Source: Bradyrhizobium sp. CB1015
Lineage (GTDB): Bacteria; Pseudomonadota; Alphaproteobacteria; Rhizobiales; Xanthobacteraceae
Length of the DNA stretch: 64,000 bases
Reading direction: 5' to 3'
Assembly: GCF_025200925.1 (NCBI RefSeq)
Contig: NZ_CP104174.1
Coordinates: 5,890,001-5,954,000 of the forward strand
Every line of letters begins with the position of its first letter. Positions within the stretch are counted from its first letter, which is position 1. Of the stretch, positions 17,963-25,725 are shown piece by piece. The notes beneath the pieces were generated by a model. It saw only the letters and a program-made list of their open reading frames with translations, was not told where the DNA came from and did not search any database. The position numbers and the translations under genes are program-made.

Positions 17963-18007
17963 GTTCTCCAGACACCTGACCGGCGGCTTGGGGCGCCTAG
18001 AATATAG

Positions 18008-18258
18008 TTGCGCGTCCCGCTCCGTATAGCGCGGTGGGCGGCCCATCGGGCTGCATTGAAGGAACGAGAGCAGCACGCGGATGAATGGATCAAGACCGTC
18101 CCGCAGACCGACTATGGATTCCAAACTCGCGCAAGGGCAGCCCTGGAGCGCGCCGCAGCGATGCGCGGACTCTCGGTTGCCAGTTTCATCGATGGCTGAT
18201 CGGCCGCGCGCTGGCCGATGCTGGCCTGATCGAACTGCCGAACCCGGAGGGGCCGTGA
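18008..18258 (+). pseudogene. Antitoxin-like (ribbon-helix-helix) gene remnant, frameshifted
   Basis: The frame reads FQTRARAALERAAAMRGLSV and ASFI, then stops. In the +1 frame it continues WLIGRALADAGLIELPNPEG to a stop at 18258. The first part resembles DUF1778/TacA-type antitoxins (R-x-x-LERAAxxRGxSxxxF), but I see no toxin neighbour. One frameshift near 18190 splits it. A short piece of the same sequence recurs at 16084. Confidence 0.45.
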
Positions 18259-18479
18259 GCAAAGCCAAAAAATTACAAAGGCGCCCGAAGTCGGCTCCTG
18301 GTGGCTAGGCAGAAATTCTCCGCTCAGCTAGAATACGACTCAAAGGAGACGTGACATCGGAGGCACACCTCGCTCGGCGCACCGGCATGCCCCAACAATC
18401 GATACACTTCGAACTAGATCTTTAAATTCGCCAAAGCTGATTTCTGTGTAAACGTTGAGAATCAACTTTGGACTTCGCG

Positions 18480-18716
18480 ATGTTTATCGGGTTTGTTGTG
18501 AACGAAATCGATAGCAATTCGCAGCGGCGCCAGGGTCTATTTCGGGCCGTGCAGAGGCTTGAGGACTCAGGCGCGCTGAACACCGAGGATGCGGAACGCC
18601 TTGATGCGATTTGCGGCTGGTTTGACGAGCATCTGCGACAGCCGGAGCGCTTGGCAATTTCTTCTCGGCATCATGAAAGAGCACAGGCACTAAGTTGGCT
18701 CAAAGACAGCGCCGCG
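18480..18716 (+). pseudogene. Hypothetical gene truncated by IS630
   Basis: From ATG 18480 the frame gives MFIGFVVNEIDSNSQRRQ, then LEDSGALNTEDAERLDAICG and WFDEHLRQPERLAISSRHHE, ending in RAQALSWLKDSA. At about 18716 the host sequence stops and IS630 DNA begins; the plus-strand frame beyond is IS antisense. The WFxEHLxxPxR...KAxSWxKD pattern recurs in rhizobial hypothetical proteins of about 120-150 residues. About half the gene is left. Confidence 0.6.
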
Positions 18717-19389
18717 GACCTTCTCGACATAGGTGCGGAAGCTCACGCCATCGATCGGCCCCTCGATGAACCATGGCGCATCGATCCGGTCATGGCGCAG
18801 GGCCGCCAGGAAGGTCATGGTCTTCCAGCGGCCGTGGGGAACCTTGGCGTGAAGTCTGTGCCCGCGCGGCGCCCATCCTCGCAAGGGGGCCATATCGGTC
18901 CGGGTCCAGGTCTCGTCGATGAAGACCAGCCGTTCAGCTTCGACGCGACTTTGATACTTTGCCCACTGGGCTCGCCGCCGCGCGACGTCGGGACGATCGC
19001 GTTCGCCAGCCGCCACGCTTTTTTTTGAAGCTGAGCTTCTCGGCATGTACGAAGTCCCATACCGAGTGATAATCGACTTTCAGGCCGCGCCCGGCGAGCT
19101 CAGCAACGAGACCGCGGATGGTGAAATCGCCGTCCTTGATCCGCTGCGACAGCCAGACCGCGTGCTCACCCGAAATTGCCTTCGGCTTGTAGCCGCCGAT
19201 CTGGCTAGGCTCGACACTGCCGGTCTCATCAACCCGCTTCATCCAGCCGATGGCCGTGCTGATTGCCACCCCAAACTGCTTGGCGGCCTGATTGCGGGAC
19301 ATCCCGCCCTCGATCGCGGCCACAACACGTTTGCGAAGATCAAGAGAGTACGGCTTGCCCATCCATGCTGGCCTCCGTCCAGCCAGCAT
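18716..19389 (-). pseudogene. IS630-family transposase, frameshifted and truncated
   Basis: The N-terminal frame (from 19389, start probably MGKPYSLDLRKRVVAA) has the helix-turn-helix RNQAAKQFGVAISTAIGWMK. The second frame has the first DDE aspartate in RLVFIDETW, followed by APLRGWAPRGHRL and TMTFLAALRHDRIDAPW. They join at a run of eight A (19019-19026 on the plus strand as T). Common relatives read SFKKSV in one frame, which seven A would give, so one extra A fits. The second Asp and the Glu of the DDE triad are deleted. Confidence 0.85.
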
Positions 19390-19408
19390 GGTGAATCAGA
19401 AACCGACT

Positions 19409-19427
19409 GATTTGGGAATCCCAAATC
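19409..19427. repeat. Inverted repeat at IS630 5' end
   Basis: gattTGGGA-a-TCCCAaatc, a 9-bp perfect inverted repeat around one base, 20-40 bp upstream of the transposase start. It may be part of the element's end structure or block read-in transcription. Confidence 0.45.
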
Positions 19428-19629
19428 GGTTCAGTCTAAACCCATCCCGCTTTAGAACCACGTTCTTTTGTTCGCCATTTCGCTTGAAATTGCTTGCGAG
19501 CATGGTCCTGAGGCGAAGTTGCACAAACGCTAACCAATGTCCGCTGTCGCGGGTGAAGCGGACCCAGCCACGTATAGACCAAAACTGAACCTACCGAATT
19601 CCGCCACAACTGCGTGAGCAAATGAGCGG

Positions 19630-19812
19630 ATGATCGAAATCCCTCGCTGCGATCACTGCGAAGAAGAGTTCGCGCCAGAAGAGCTGACCGTTCTTGCGCC
19701 ACCGGCTGGGGACGGCGAGTTGATCTGCGCTCGGTGTATCGAAATCAAGCTCCGTCTGCCTGCTACCACCATCAACCTTCCATCCCACGAATTGCGTCAG
19801 GGGACACTGTGA
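19630..19812 (+). CDS. Small zinc-ribbon-like protein
   Basis: A 60-residue frame from ATG 19630. Two CxxC pairs (RCDHCEEEF, LICARCIE) about 28 residues apart make a zinc ribbon or treble-clef-like fold likely. There is no DNA-binding extension or membrane segment. It lies between IS630 and the 3' end of the decayed gene at 19830. Ribosome site weak (GAGCGG). Confidence 0.5.
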   Translation: MIEIPRCDHCEEEFAPEELTVLAPPAGDGELICARCIEIKLRLPATTINLPSHELRQGTL

Positions 19813-19829
19813 TCCTCCCGTTGTCGTAC

Positions 19830-21555
19830 TTAACAGCATCGAAGTCGATGAGGTCCGTTAGCCCTGCGTTGGCAATACGGTGTCGAAATAGCATGCGCGC
19901 CAGTCCGTTGAGAAGCGTCGCAAGTCATCTTCGGTTTTCCTAAGGCATTCATAACTCCATGGTAGACCGCGAAGAGACCGAGTATCGCCCCAACCCCAAC
20001 GGTCCAAAACGGGAAGGCCGCGAGCCATCCTGTGATCGAGTTCACGATCACGCATAACGCAAGGAGCAGTATCAACGCAGTACCAAGAATGTCGAACTTC
20101 CGAACAGTTTTCGTTGTCCAACGAGATATGCTCTGGACGCTGTCTACACGCTGAGTTTTCAAAGCTCGGGCCGCTTCTATCGCGCTGTCGCGCTGAGTTG
20201 CCGCGAGGACCGCATCTGATCTAGCTTGGCGTGTCTCCTTCCCTTGTGCGGCGCGTGCTTGACGATGCTTTGTGCGCTCCCGCTCAAGGTCTTGTTCAAA
20301 CGCTTTTTCTCCTCAGCAATCGTCGCCTGTCGCATAGCCTCAAGCAGTTCGCTTGCGTTCTCAGGTGTGACAACATTTTCATTGTTCAGCGTTTGGTCAG
20401 CCAACCGGCGTAGACTTCGATGGTCACCGATCAGCAGCTCAAATTCTTCGGACTTCTCTGGCGTGAACTCCTTGAGGCGAGCGCCAACCGCGTCACGCAG
20501 TTCCGAACGCACCCTCAGAACCCGGTCACAAGCAGCCAAAAGCTGACCGCGAGGAACCCGCTCGGCGACACCCAGCCCCGTCCTAAGCCAAGCCACCGTT
20601 GCAAGCTCTCTGTGATGAATAACCGCGTTCTCCTGAGTTTCGTATAGCAGTTTGCTTGAGAGGCAATACTGCCGCGAGTGCTGTACAAATAACGGATTAC
20701 GAGTGGCGAAGATGTAACCGCATTGGAAGATGTCGCTGCTGTGTTTGCCGCCTCTCAACCTCATTGCAAGCGTCAAGCTTGTGGCGTCGTGTTCGCGCGG
20801 CGCCACATCACGCACCCAGTTGATCGATGCGAAAAAGTCTTCGTACTGCGCGTCCGTAAAGTATCGGTGGGTACCGGCCTTACAAAATCCTCCACCACTT
20901 CCGTTAGCAAGCCAATCGACGCCAAGCGGGCGAGTTTCGGAACGGCGTCTGCGCGTTGCTCGCATATATGCTGAACGAACCGCGCGGCCATGTATCGGTC
21001 ATCGCCGGGAAGAGGCTCACCGCCTTCTTGGAGGGCTGTCAGGATACGAGTGTCCTCCTCGTCCAAGCGGAGCCTCGCTAACTCCGTACCGAATGTGGCA
21101 GGGTTGTACGCATCCAGCGAAACCAAAAACCTAATTAGAATATCGGTGAGTTCTTCGCGAGTTCTCTTGTAGTGAAGAAGGTCAGTCAAACGGGGAGAGA
21201 AGGCTTCGAATTCATCGATGATCTGCTTCAGGACCTCATCGATGGGCTCTCCAGTAGGCGGGGCCTTGAATCTAACGATGTAGGCCGCCTCCTTTCCTCG
21301 CGCGACGACCTCTTCGAGGTAACCTGCTCTCTTTAGTCGTGGGATAAGCTGTGCAGCGATGTCGGCAGTAAATCGCCATCGGTAGACCTTCTGTACGCCT
21401 AGAGCAAAAAGTCTCGGCTCGAAGAACTTTCCGTCCATCACCTCTAGGATGGGCTCGAAGAAGGGCAACAGCGCATCCAGAACGTCCTGCTGTCCAGGCT
21501 GCAGTTCACTTAGCGCTGCGTAGACGCGAAGCGCTCTCCTCGTGACGGAAGACAT
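19830..21555 (-). pseudogene. Large membrane-anchored hypothetical gene with several frameshifts
   Basis: Frame 1 (21555 down to about 20880) begins MSSVTRRALRVYAALSELQP and contains a helical region resembling a winged helix (FTADIAAQLIPRLKRAGYLE). Frame 2 (about 20880-20320) continues with HRYFTDAQYEDFFASINWVR and GLGVAERVPRGQLLAACDRV. Frame 3 continues with EKAFEQDLERERTKHRQARA, a coiled coil, then two membrane segments (TALILLLALCVIVNSITGWL; AAFPFWTVGVGAILGLFAVY). Single-base losses near 20880 and in an A-run near 20312 explain the joins; a third shift near 19930 is possible. The original product was about 560 residues. Family unknown. Confidence 0.65.
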
Positions 21556-21960
21556 CTGATCCTCTTAGGACTGGCGGCGAGGGTGTTGGCGGAGCTGCCG
21601 CTCGCTCAAAAGGATAGCGGCACCGTGCACGCACGCCCAGCTATGCAGGCAGCCAATCCCACGAATTCCGAAATGGCGCGTTGTATAAACCCTAAAATGC
21701 TAAGCGGGCTCAATCCCGCCGAAGCCGAACCGGCACGTTAGCCAAAGCGAACGCGGGCGAAGCGGTATCTCGTGGCCGGGCGTCCCGCCGCCGGTTCGGT
21801 GGGCTATCCCACGAAAATTTTTCAAGAACATCGGATCGGGACACAACGGAAGACACGCCAAACGCATCACATTGTTTTAACTAATCTTTTCGCTCTTTGC
21901 GAAGCCCTGCGCAGTGGTTTTACGGCTTATGTCGTGCTCTTGTGTCCGCAAAATCTGCCA
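21556..21960. other. Gene-free stretch
   Basis: I see no coding region, RNA gene or repeat here that I can support. It separates the decayed membrane-anchored gene from the IS110 leader. Confidence 0.5.
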
Positions 21961-22127
21961 GAATGTGCGAACGGGCGGTTCTCACCAACCGCCCGTCGCT
22001 GGATCTGAGCCCGTTCGTGCTCAAAGGCCTGGGAGCCTGACGGGGAGCTAGGGACAGATCCGGTGGGTCTTCCTCAACCCGAACAGTTGCATGGGCTTCG
22101 AGCCCGGACGAGCAAGGAAGGGAGTGG
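21961..22127 (+). ncRNA. Candidate IS110 left-end bridge RNA region
   Basis: The non-coding leader of the IS110 gene contains a perfect 10-bp hairpin (acgggcggtt / aaccgcccgt, 21971-21996) and further paired-looking GC-rich segments up to the ATG. IS110-group elements are known to encode a bridge RNA in the left non-coding end upstream of the recombinase gene. I cannot fold or align it here; the assignment is by position and structure only. Confidence 0.35.
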
Positions 22128-23312
22128 ATGATGGCACAAAACGATCGCATTGTCGTCGGTATCGATGTGGCCAAGGGCAAGGTGGATGCATGCATCCGCC
22201 CGTTGTCGCAACGGCAAACGTTCCCGAGCACCGCAGAGGGGCACCGCAAACTGGTGGCCTGGCTGCGCAAGCACAAAGTAGCCAAGGCGGTAATGGAGGC
22301 ATCCGGCGGCTATGAGCGGGACTGGGCCAGGGTGCTGCGTCAGGCTGGCATCGAGGTGCGGATTGTCGATCCCAAGCGCGTGCGCAGCTTCGCCCGATCG
22401 GCCGGACGGCTCGCCAAGAACGATACGATCGACGCGGAGATGATCGCCTGGTTCGCCGAGACGTTCGACGAAGTATTGGACCAGATCCACGATGCCGCAC
22501 GCGACGAGCTGGCGGCACTGGTCAAAGCGCGCAAAGCCCTGATTGATCTGAGGACCCGCCTGCAAAGCCAGAACGAACATGCGGTGCCGGGAGCGGTTCA
22601 GAAAGCCCACGCTCGCGTCTTGAAGGGCCTCGACATCGAGACGGCCAAGATCGAGGACGCCATCACCGCCACGATCAAGGCCACACCGGCATTTGCCAAA
22701 CGCGCCGAGATCATCGAGAGCGTGCCGGGTCTCGGCGATGTGGCCTCTGCGGTCCTCCTTGCGGGCCTCCCAGAGCTCGGGACGGTGCGCGAGGAGGTCG
22801 CTGCCGCGTTGTTGGGAGCCGCTCCTTATGACGACGACAGCGGCAAACGGCGTGGTGAGCGCCACATCAAGGGCGGTCGGCGCTGGGTCCGCAACGCCCT
22901 CTACATGCCCTGTATCGGCGCAGCCACCCAGAGCAACCCGGTGCTCAAGGCCTACTATGAACGGCTGATCGCCAAGGGAAAGCTGAAGAAGGTTGCAGTG
23001 ATTGCCTGCATGCGCAAGCTGATCGTCATTCTCAACACGATGATTGCACGCGGCGAGAAATGGGATCCCCCCGCTACGCGTTGCGGTGAACTGATCGAGC
23101 GCGCCTCCATGCGCCCGGTCCCGGACCGAGCGCATGCCAAGCCGACAGACCGGCGAGCGGACGGGGTCAAGGCCGTCAGCCGCCGAAGGCGGGGGTGCGT
23201 CTTCGCGCCAGCCTTGAGGCCGGCCGATCGGCGGTCTACTTCAGCACAGTTGCTCCCCGGGGAGCGATGCACTATTGCCCCCGTCGCCTTGCGAGTGACC
23301 CGCAAGCCTTGA
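22128..23312 (+). CDS. IS110-family transposase (DEDD), nearly intact
   Basis: It starts MMAQNDRIVVGIDVAKGKVD (first Asp), with VMEASGGYERDW (Glu), KNDTIDAEMIAWF (Asp pair), ESVPGLGDVASAVLL and the C-terminal DDDSGKRRGERHIKG (serine nucleophile) and GGRRWVRNALYMP. The site GGAAGGGAG precedes the ATG. The natural end appears to be near 23092: removing two C from the run of six C after EKWD would give DPRYALR and a stop. As written, the frame runs about 70 codons into the 3' non-coding DNA, so the C-terminus is altered. The recombinase may still work. Confidence 0.9.
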   Translation: MMAQNDRIVVGIDVAKGKVDACIRPLSQRQTFPSTAEGHRKLVAWLRKHKVAKAVMEASGGYERDWARVLRQAGIEVRIVDPKRVRSFARSAGRLAKNDTIDAEMIAWFAETFDEVLDQIHDAARDELAALVKARKALIDLRTRLQSQNEHAVPGAVQKAHARVLKGLDIETAKIEDAITATIKATPAFAKRAEIIESVPGLGDVASAVLLAGLPELGTVREEVAAALLGAAPYDDDSGKRRGERHIKGGRRWVRNALYMPCIGAATQSNPVLKAYYERLIAKGKLKKVAVIACMRKLIVILNTMIARGEKWDPPATRCGELIERASMRPVPDRAHAKPTDRRADGVKAVSRRRRGCVFAPALRPADRRSTSAQLLPGERCTIAPVALRVTRKP

Positions 23313-23323
23313 CGCACAGACCC

Positions 23324-23535
23324 CGGGCGCCAGGACCACACGATTTTGCCGTACGCCGATGGCACCGGTCGTATGCGCGACGACTTCGCTCACGGTTGCC
23401 TGCCCTGCAAAGCCGTTCGCGCCGACGCCAACCGCCGCCCGGCCCGCGTTCGTGACGATCGCGATACGCCCCTCTTCCTTGGGCCGGGTTGAGTCGACAT
23501 ATACGCGGTTTCCGAATTTCGGCAACGCGGAATAT
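23324..23535. repeat. 210-bp direct repeat, copy 1
   Basis: It begins cgggcgccaggaccacacga and ends near tttcggcaacgcggaatat, and matches 24920-25138 in the same orientation at most positions. It lies immediately upstream of the small gene at 23547. On the minus strand it reads like a coding fragment (KSCGPGA) that I recall as dispersed in these genomes. Confidence 0.8.
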
Positions 23536-23546
23536 AACTCACGAAC

Positions 23547-23740
23547 ATGCCGCGTTACACCTCCTTCGCCCGAGAGGTGGCAGCAACGCTGCTGCGAACG
23601 GCAAAAACAACAAAGGACCCGCAGGTTGCGTCGGGATTGATCCAGAGAGCCGCCGACCTGAAGGACCGAACGGGCGAGTTGCCCCGTTGGATCTTGAAAT
23701 GACCACGGCGGAGTCGAAGAGGCCGCTGACGAAGAACTGA
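23547..23740 (+). pseudogene. Paralogue of the 13558 gene, frameshifted
   Basis: ATG 23547 gives MPRYTSFAREVAATLLRTAK, identical to the 13558 product at most positions, up to TGELP. One base is lost there, so the frame stops at 23702 (RWILK); the other frame still reads LDLEMTTAESKRPLTKN to 23740. The product is therefore a 51-residue truncated form of the 64-residue paralogue. Confidence 0.7.
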
Positions 23741-23782
23741 GCTGCCTCACCTCGCGGGCCCTTTGCTCTCGGAACCCACGAA

Positions 23783-23829
23783 AAAAAGGCCCCAGCTCTG
23801 GGGGGCAATGGGGGACGAGCTGGGGCCGA
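23783..23829 (-). terminator. Rho-independent terminator
   Basis: ggccccagctc / gagctggggcc, an 11-bp stem followed on the minus strand by seven T. It ends the Tat-signal gene at 23917-24141. Paralogous hairpin at 13790. Confidence 0.85.
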
Positions 23830-23916
23830 TTGGCGTTGCCCTTGGGGAAGGGCATCGGGAAAACTTGGCAATTGGCAAAGCGTTCCGTTGCCTTTGGCAT
23901 TTTTCCGCTCAGCTTG

Positions 23917-24141
23917 TCAGCGATCCTTATCAGGCTTGCCGTTGGGGCTGCCATCACCGCCGCCATTGCCATAGCCGTTGTTGCCCCGAGGGCCATGCAC
24001 CAACCCGCCGCCGGAATGGGCGATAGCCGTGCTGGTGAGCGACGTGGACAGCAACGCGGTGATCGTGGGCGGCGTCACTACGGCAAATTTGCCGCAGGTC
24101 TTCAAAAATTCCCGCCGTTCGTCATCTTCTTGTTCACTCAT
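23917..24141 (-). CDS. Small Tat-signal protein with Gly/Asn tail
   Basis: A 74-residue product beginning MSEQEDDERREFLKTCGKFA. The twin-arginine motif and the hydrophobic TPPTITALLSTSLTS are almost identical to the product at 14298, but the tail here is Gly/Asn/Lys rich (NNGYGNGGGDGSPNG), not His rich. Small periplasmic protein of unknown role. Its terminator follows at 23783. The leader conservation with a variable tail is the main point of interest. Confidence 0.65.
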   Translation of the reverse strand: MSEQEDDERREFLKTCGKFAVVTPPTITALLSTSLTSTAIAHSGGGLVHGPRGNNGYGNGGGDGSPNGKPDKDR

Positions 24142-24379
24142 CGCGCTTTCCGAGTCCTACAACGGCTTTATACACCGACAGTAATTAAATTAAATCGGTT
24201 AATGTTCAATCACAATATGTGACAGAGAGCGGACTTGAGCGGCGGCGTCTGTCTGCCGCTGGCCCTCAGTTGTGGGAGGATGCGGACGAAAAATTGGTTC
24301 TGCGTCATAATCATAATGACTCCGACGTAAAAATAGAAAATAGGGTGCAAAAAACAAAAAAGAATAGTGGGAGGAGTAG

Positions 24380-24604
24380 ATGGATACTGTGAGTCGCCTG
24401 CGCGCGATGGCAGCGCTGTGCCGTCAGACCGCCGCGCATCATCCCGATAGAAGTTGGAAACTGCTCGCTGAAGCTGAGTATTGGGAGCATTTAGCGAATG
24501 ATGCGGGGCGCGATAACTTCAAACCGTGCACATCTGGCTTCTCGCTCCCAACAATCGGAGATGATGCAAGCACCACGCAATCGGCGCACATTATGGCGGC
24601 ATGA
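24380..24604 (+). CDS. Small hypothetical protein, LRAM-CRQ-WKLLA family
   Basis: A 74-residue product from ATG 24380 with GGGAGGAG 5 nt upstream. The first 40 residues (VSRLRAMAALCRQTAAHH, SWKLLAEAEYWEHLA) match the product at 16499; the C-terminal 30 residues differ. No signal peptide. The sequence before it (24142-24379) is AT-rich and fits a promoter region. Function unknown. Confidence 0.7.
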   Translation: MDTVSRLRAMAALCRQTAAHHPDRSWKLLAEAEYWEHLANDAGRDNFKPCTSGFSLPTIGDDASTTQSAHIMAA

Positions 24605-24774
24605 GCGCTTCGGTTGCTCAAGTCCCTTCGGCCCAAGCCAGCCCACTTTTTAAAAGCGTGTTCTGGACGGAGGAGGTCTCAAACTTCCTCTCGGGGTACG
24701 ATCGAGTCTGCAGTTGGAATAGCAGTACATCACAAGAACACTGAACTAATCATTTTTGGGCAGGAGTTGCGTTC

Positions 24775-24864
24775 ATGGATAGCGTAGAGCGGTGCTTCGC
24801 CGCAGTGACAGCAATCGGTTTCTTTGTGACTGTGGTCGGAATGATATTGCTGCAAACCATGTGA
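24775..24864 (+). CDS. Possible 29-residue membrane peptide
   Basis: ATG 24775 has AGGAG 8 nt upstream and gives MDSVERCFAAVTAIGFFVTV then VGMILLQTM. A charged head and one hydrophobic helix are typical of small membrane proteins. It is too short for standard gene finding. The ribosome site is good, which is the main support. Confidence 0.45.
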   Translation: MDSVERCFAAVTAIGFFVTVVGMILLQTM

Positions 24865-24919
24865 GTTCTGCTTAGCCAGCTCGCGACGAGGCCCCGCGCA
24901 GCGGCAACGCGTCTGCTTC

Positions 24920-25138
24920 CGGGCGCCAGGACCACACGATTTGCCGTACGCCGATGGCACCGTCGTATGCGCGAGGTCTTTGCTCACGGCTTTCCGCCCT
25001 GCAAACCCCTTCGCGCCAACGCCATCAGCGTCCACCGCCGCCCGGCCCGCGTTCGTGACGATCGCGATACGCCCCTCTTCCTTGGGCCGGGTTGAGCCGA
25101 CACATACGCGGTTTCCGAATTTCGGTAAAGCGGAATAT
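24920..25138. repeat. 210-bp direct repeat, copy 2
   Basis: It matches 23324-23535 in the same orientation, with a 7-bp insertion (atcagcg) and scattered changes. The two copies bracket the module of small genes from 23547 to 24864, and could recombine to delete it. Confidence 0.8.
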
Positions 25139-25214
25139 TTTCGGCCGAGTGCGTTGACCTAGCGCTCGCGTGTTTTGCCCGTCCGGGCAACGCAAGGGAT
25201 CGTAGCCTGCCCCA

Positions 25215-25409
25215 CTAATCCTCGCTGGAGGCCGCCGAGCGGTTGCGCAAATAGGCCTGGGACAACAGGAAGAACAACGCGCGCTCGCCTTGATATTTGG
25301 CGGACGGACGCGTGCGCTCAAAGCCGTCGGCAAATATCTTGCCGGACTGGTCGCACACCTGCCACCGCCAGCCGAACCGCTTGCGCCTGGTGAGGATCAC
25401 TTCGAACAT
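25215..25409 (-). CDS. Small hypothetical protein
   Basis: A 64-residue product from ATG 25409 (MFEVILTRRKRFGWRWQVCD). It then reads KIFADGFERTRPSAKYQGER and ALFFLL, a short beta-sheet plus helix. I recall similar 'W-WxVCD..G...G-ERTR..A-YQG-RALFLLL' proteins in many copies in bradyrhizobia, which supports the reading. The open frame upstream of 25409 has no support. No export signal. Confidence 0.6.
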   Translation of the reverse strand: MFEVILTRRKRFGWRWQVCDQSGKIFADGFERTRPSAKYQGERALFFLLSQAYLRNRSAASSED

Positions 25410-25680
25410 GCCGACGAGCCTGGTCCCCTGCTCCGAGCCGGTCCTGCAAGGCATGCGCCTGCTTCCGGCTTCCGTTGGACGGACGCCAGACATATAGCGC
25501 AGCAGGATGGAAAGAGAATAAAATTGATTATCGGAAATACGTATCGTCCACGGTCGTGGGCGAAACGCGCCGTTGCTGGAATAAGCCGACGCCGCCACAG
25601 TTTGTTGGCCGCTGCAGGGACTGGTGGCGCGACCAGTATTCAAGACAGAACACAGAGAAGTGGCGGACGGTTACTTTACG
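25410..25680. other. Gene-free stretch
   Basis: No gene I can support. The plus-strand frame 25475-25729 looks like repeat-derived sequence rather than a protein. Right of it lies the palindrome at 25681. Confidence 0.5.
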
Positions 25681-25724
25681 CATGATCTTTCCGGAAAACC
25701 GCTTCGCACTTTTCCGGATCATGC
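25681..25724. repeat. Palindromic repeat, family D copy 1
   Basis: catgatctttccggaaaa and ttttccggatcatg form an almost perfect palindrome with an 11-nt centre, placed directly at the 3' end of the minus-strand gene at 25726. A related copy is at 62791-62838, again at the 3' end of a minus-strand gene, so it may serve as transcript end or mRNA stabiliser. Confidence 0.7.
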
Positions 25725-25725
25725 T

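Larger units (their letters stand above)
18716..19440 (-). mobile_element. IS630-family insertion sequence, 3' truncated
   Basis: Contains the transposase frames below, and ends (5' side) near the inverted repeat at 19409-19427. The 3' end is missing: the transposase breaks off after YVEKV directly against the remnant gene at 18480-18716. Insertion followed by a deletion explains why both host gene and element are incomplete. Confidence 0.75.

Noticed and set aside
19019..19026. Programmed frameshift site in IS630
   Set aside because: The run of eight A would need a +1 shift (or slippage), and relatives are in frame with seven A. A mutation is simpler, so I do not claim recoding.
20300..20325. 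Programmed -1 frameshift at an A-run in the decayed gene
   Set aside because: The sequence lacks a full slippery heptamer, and the gene has at least one more shift elsewhere. Decay is more likely.
13400..25400. CRISPR array
   Set aside because: I looked for regularly spaced short repeats with unique spacers. The repeats found are palindromes or long duplications without regular spacing, and no cas gene is present.
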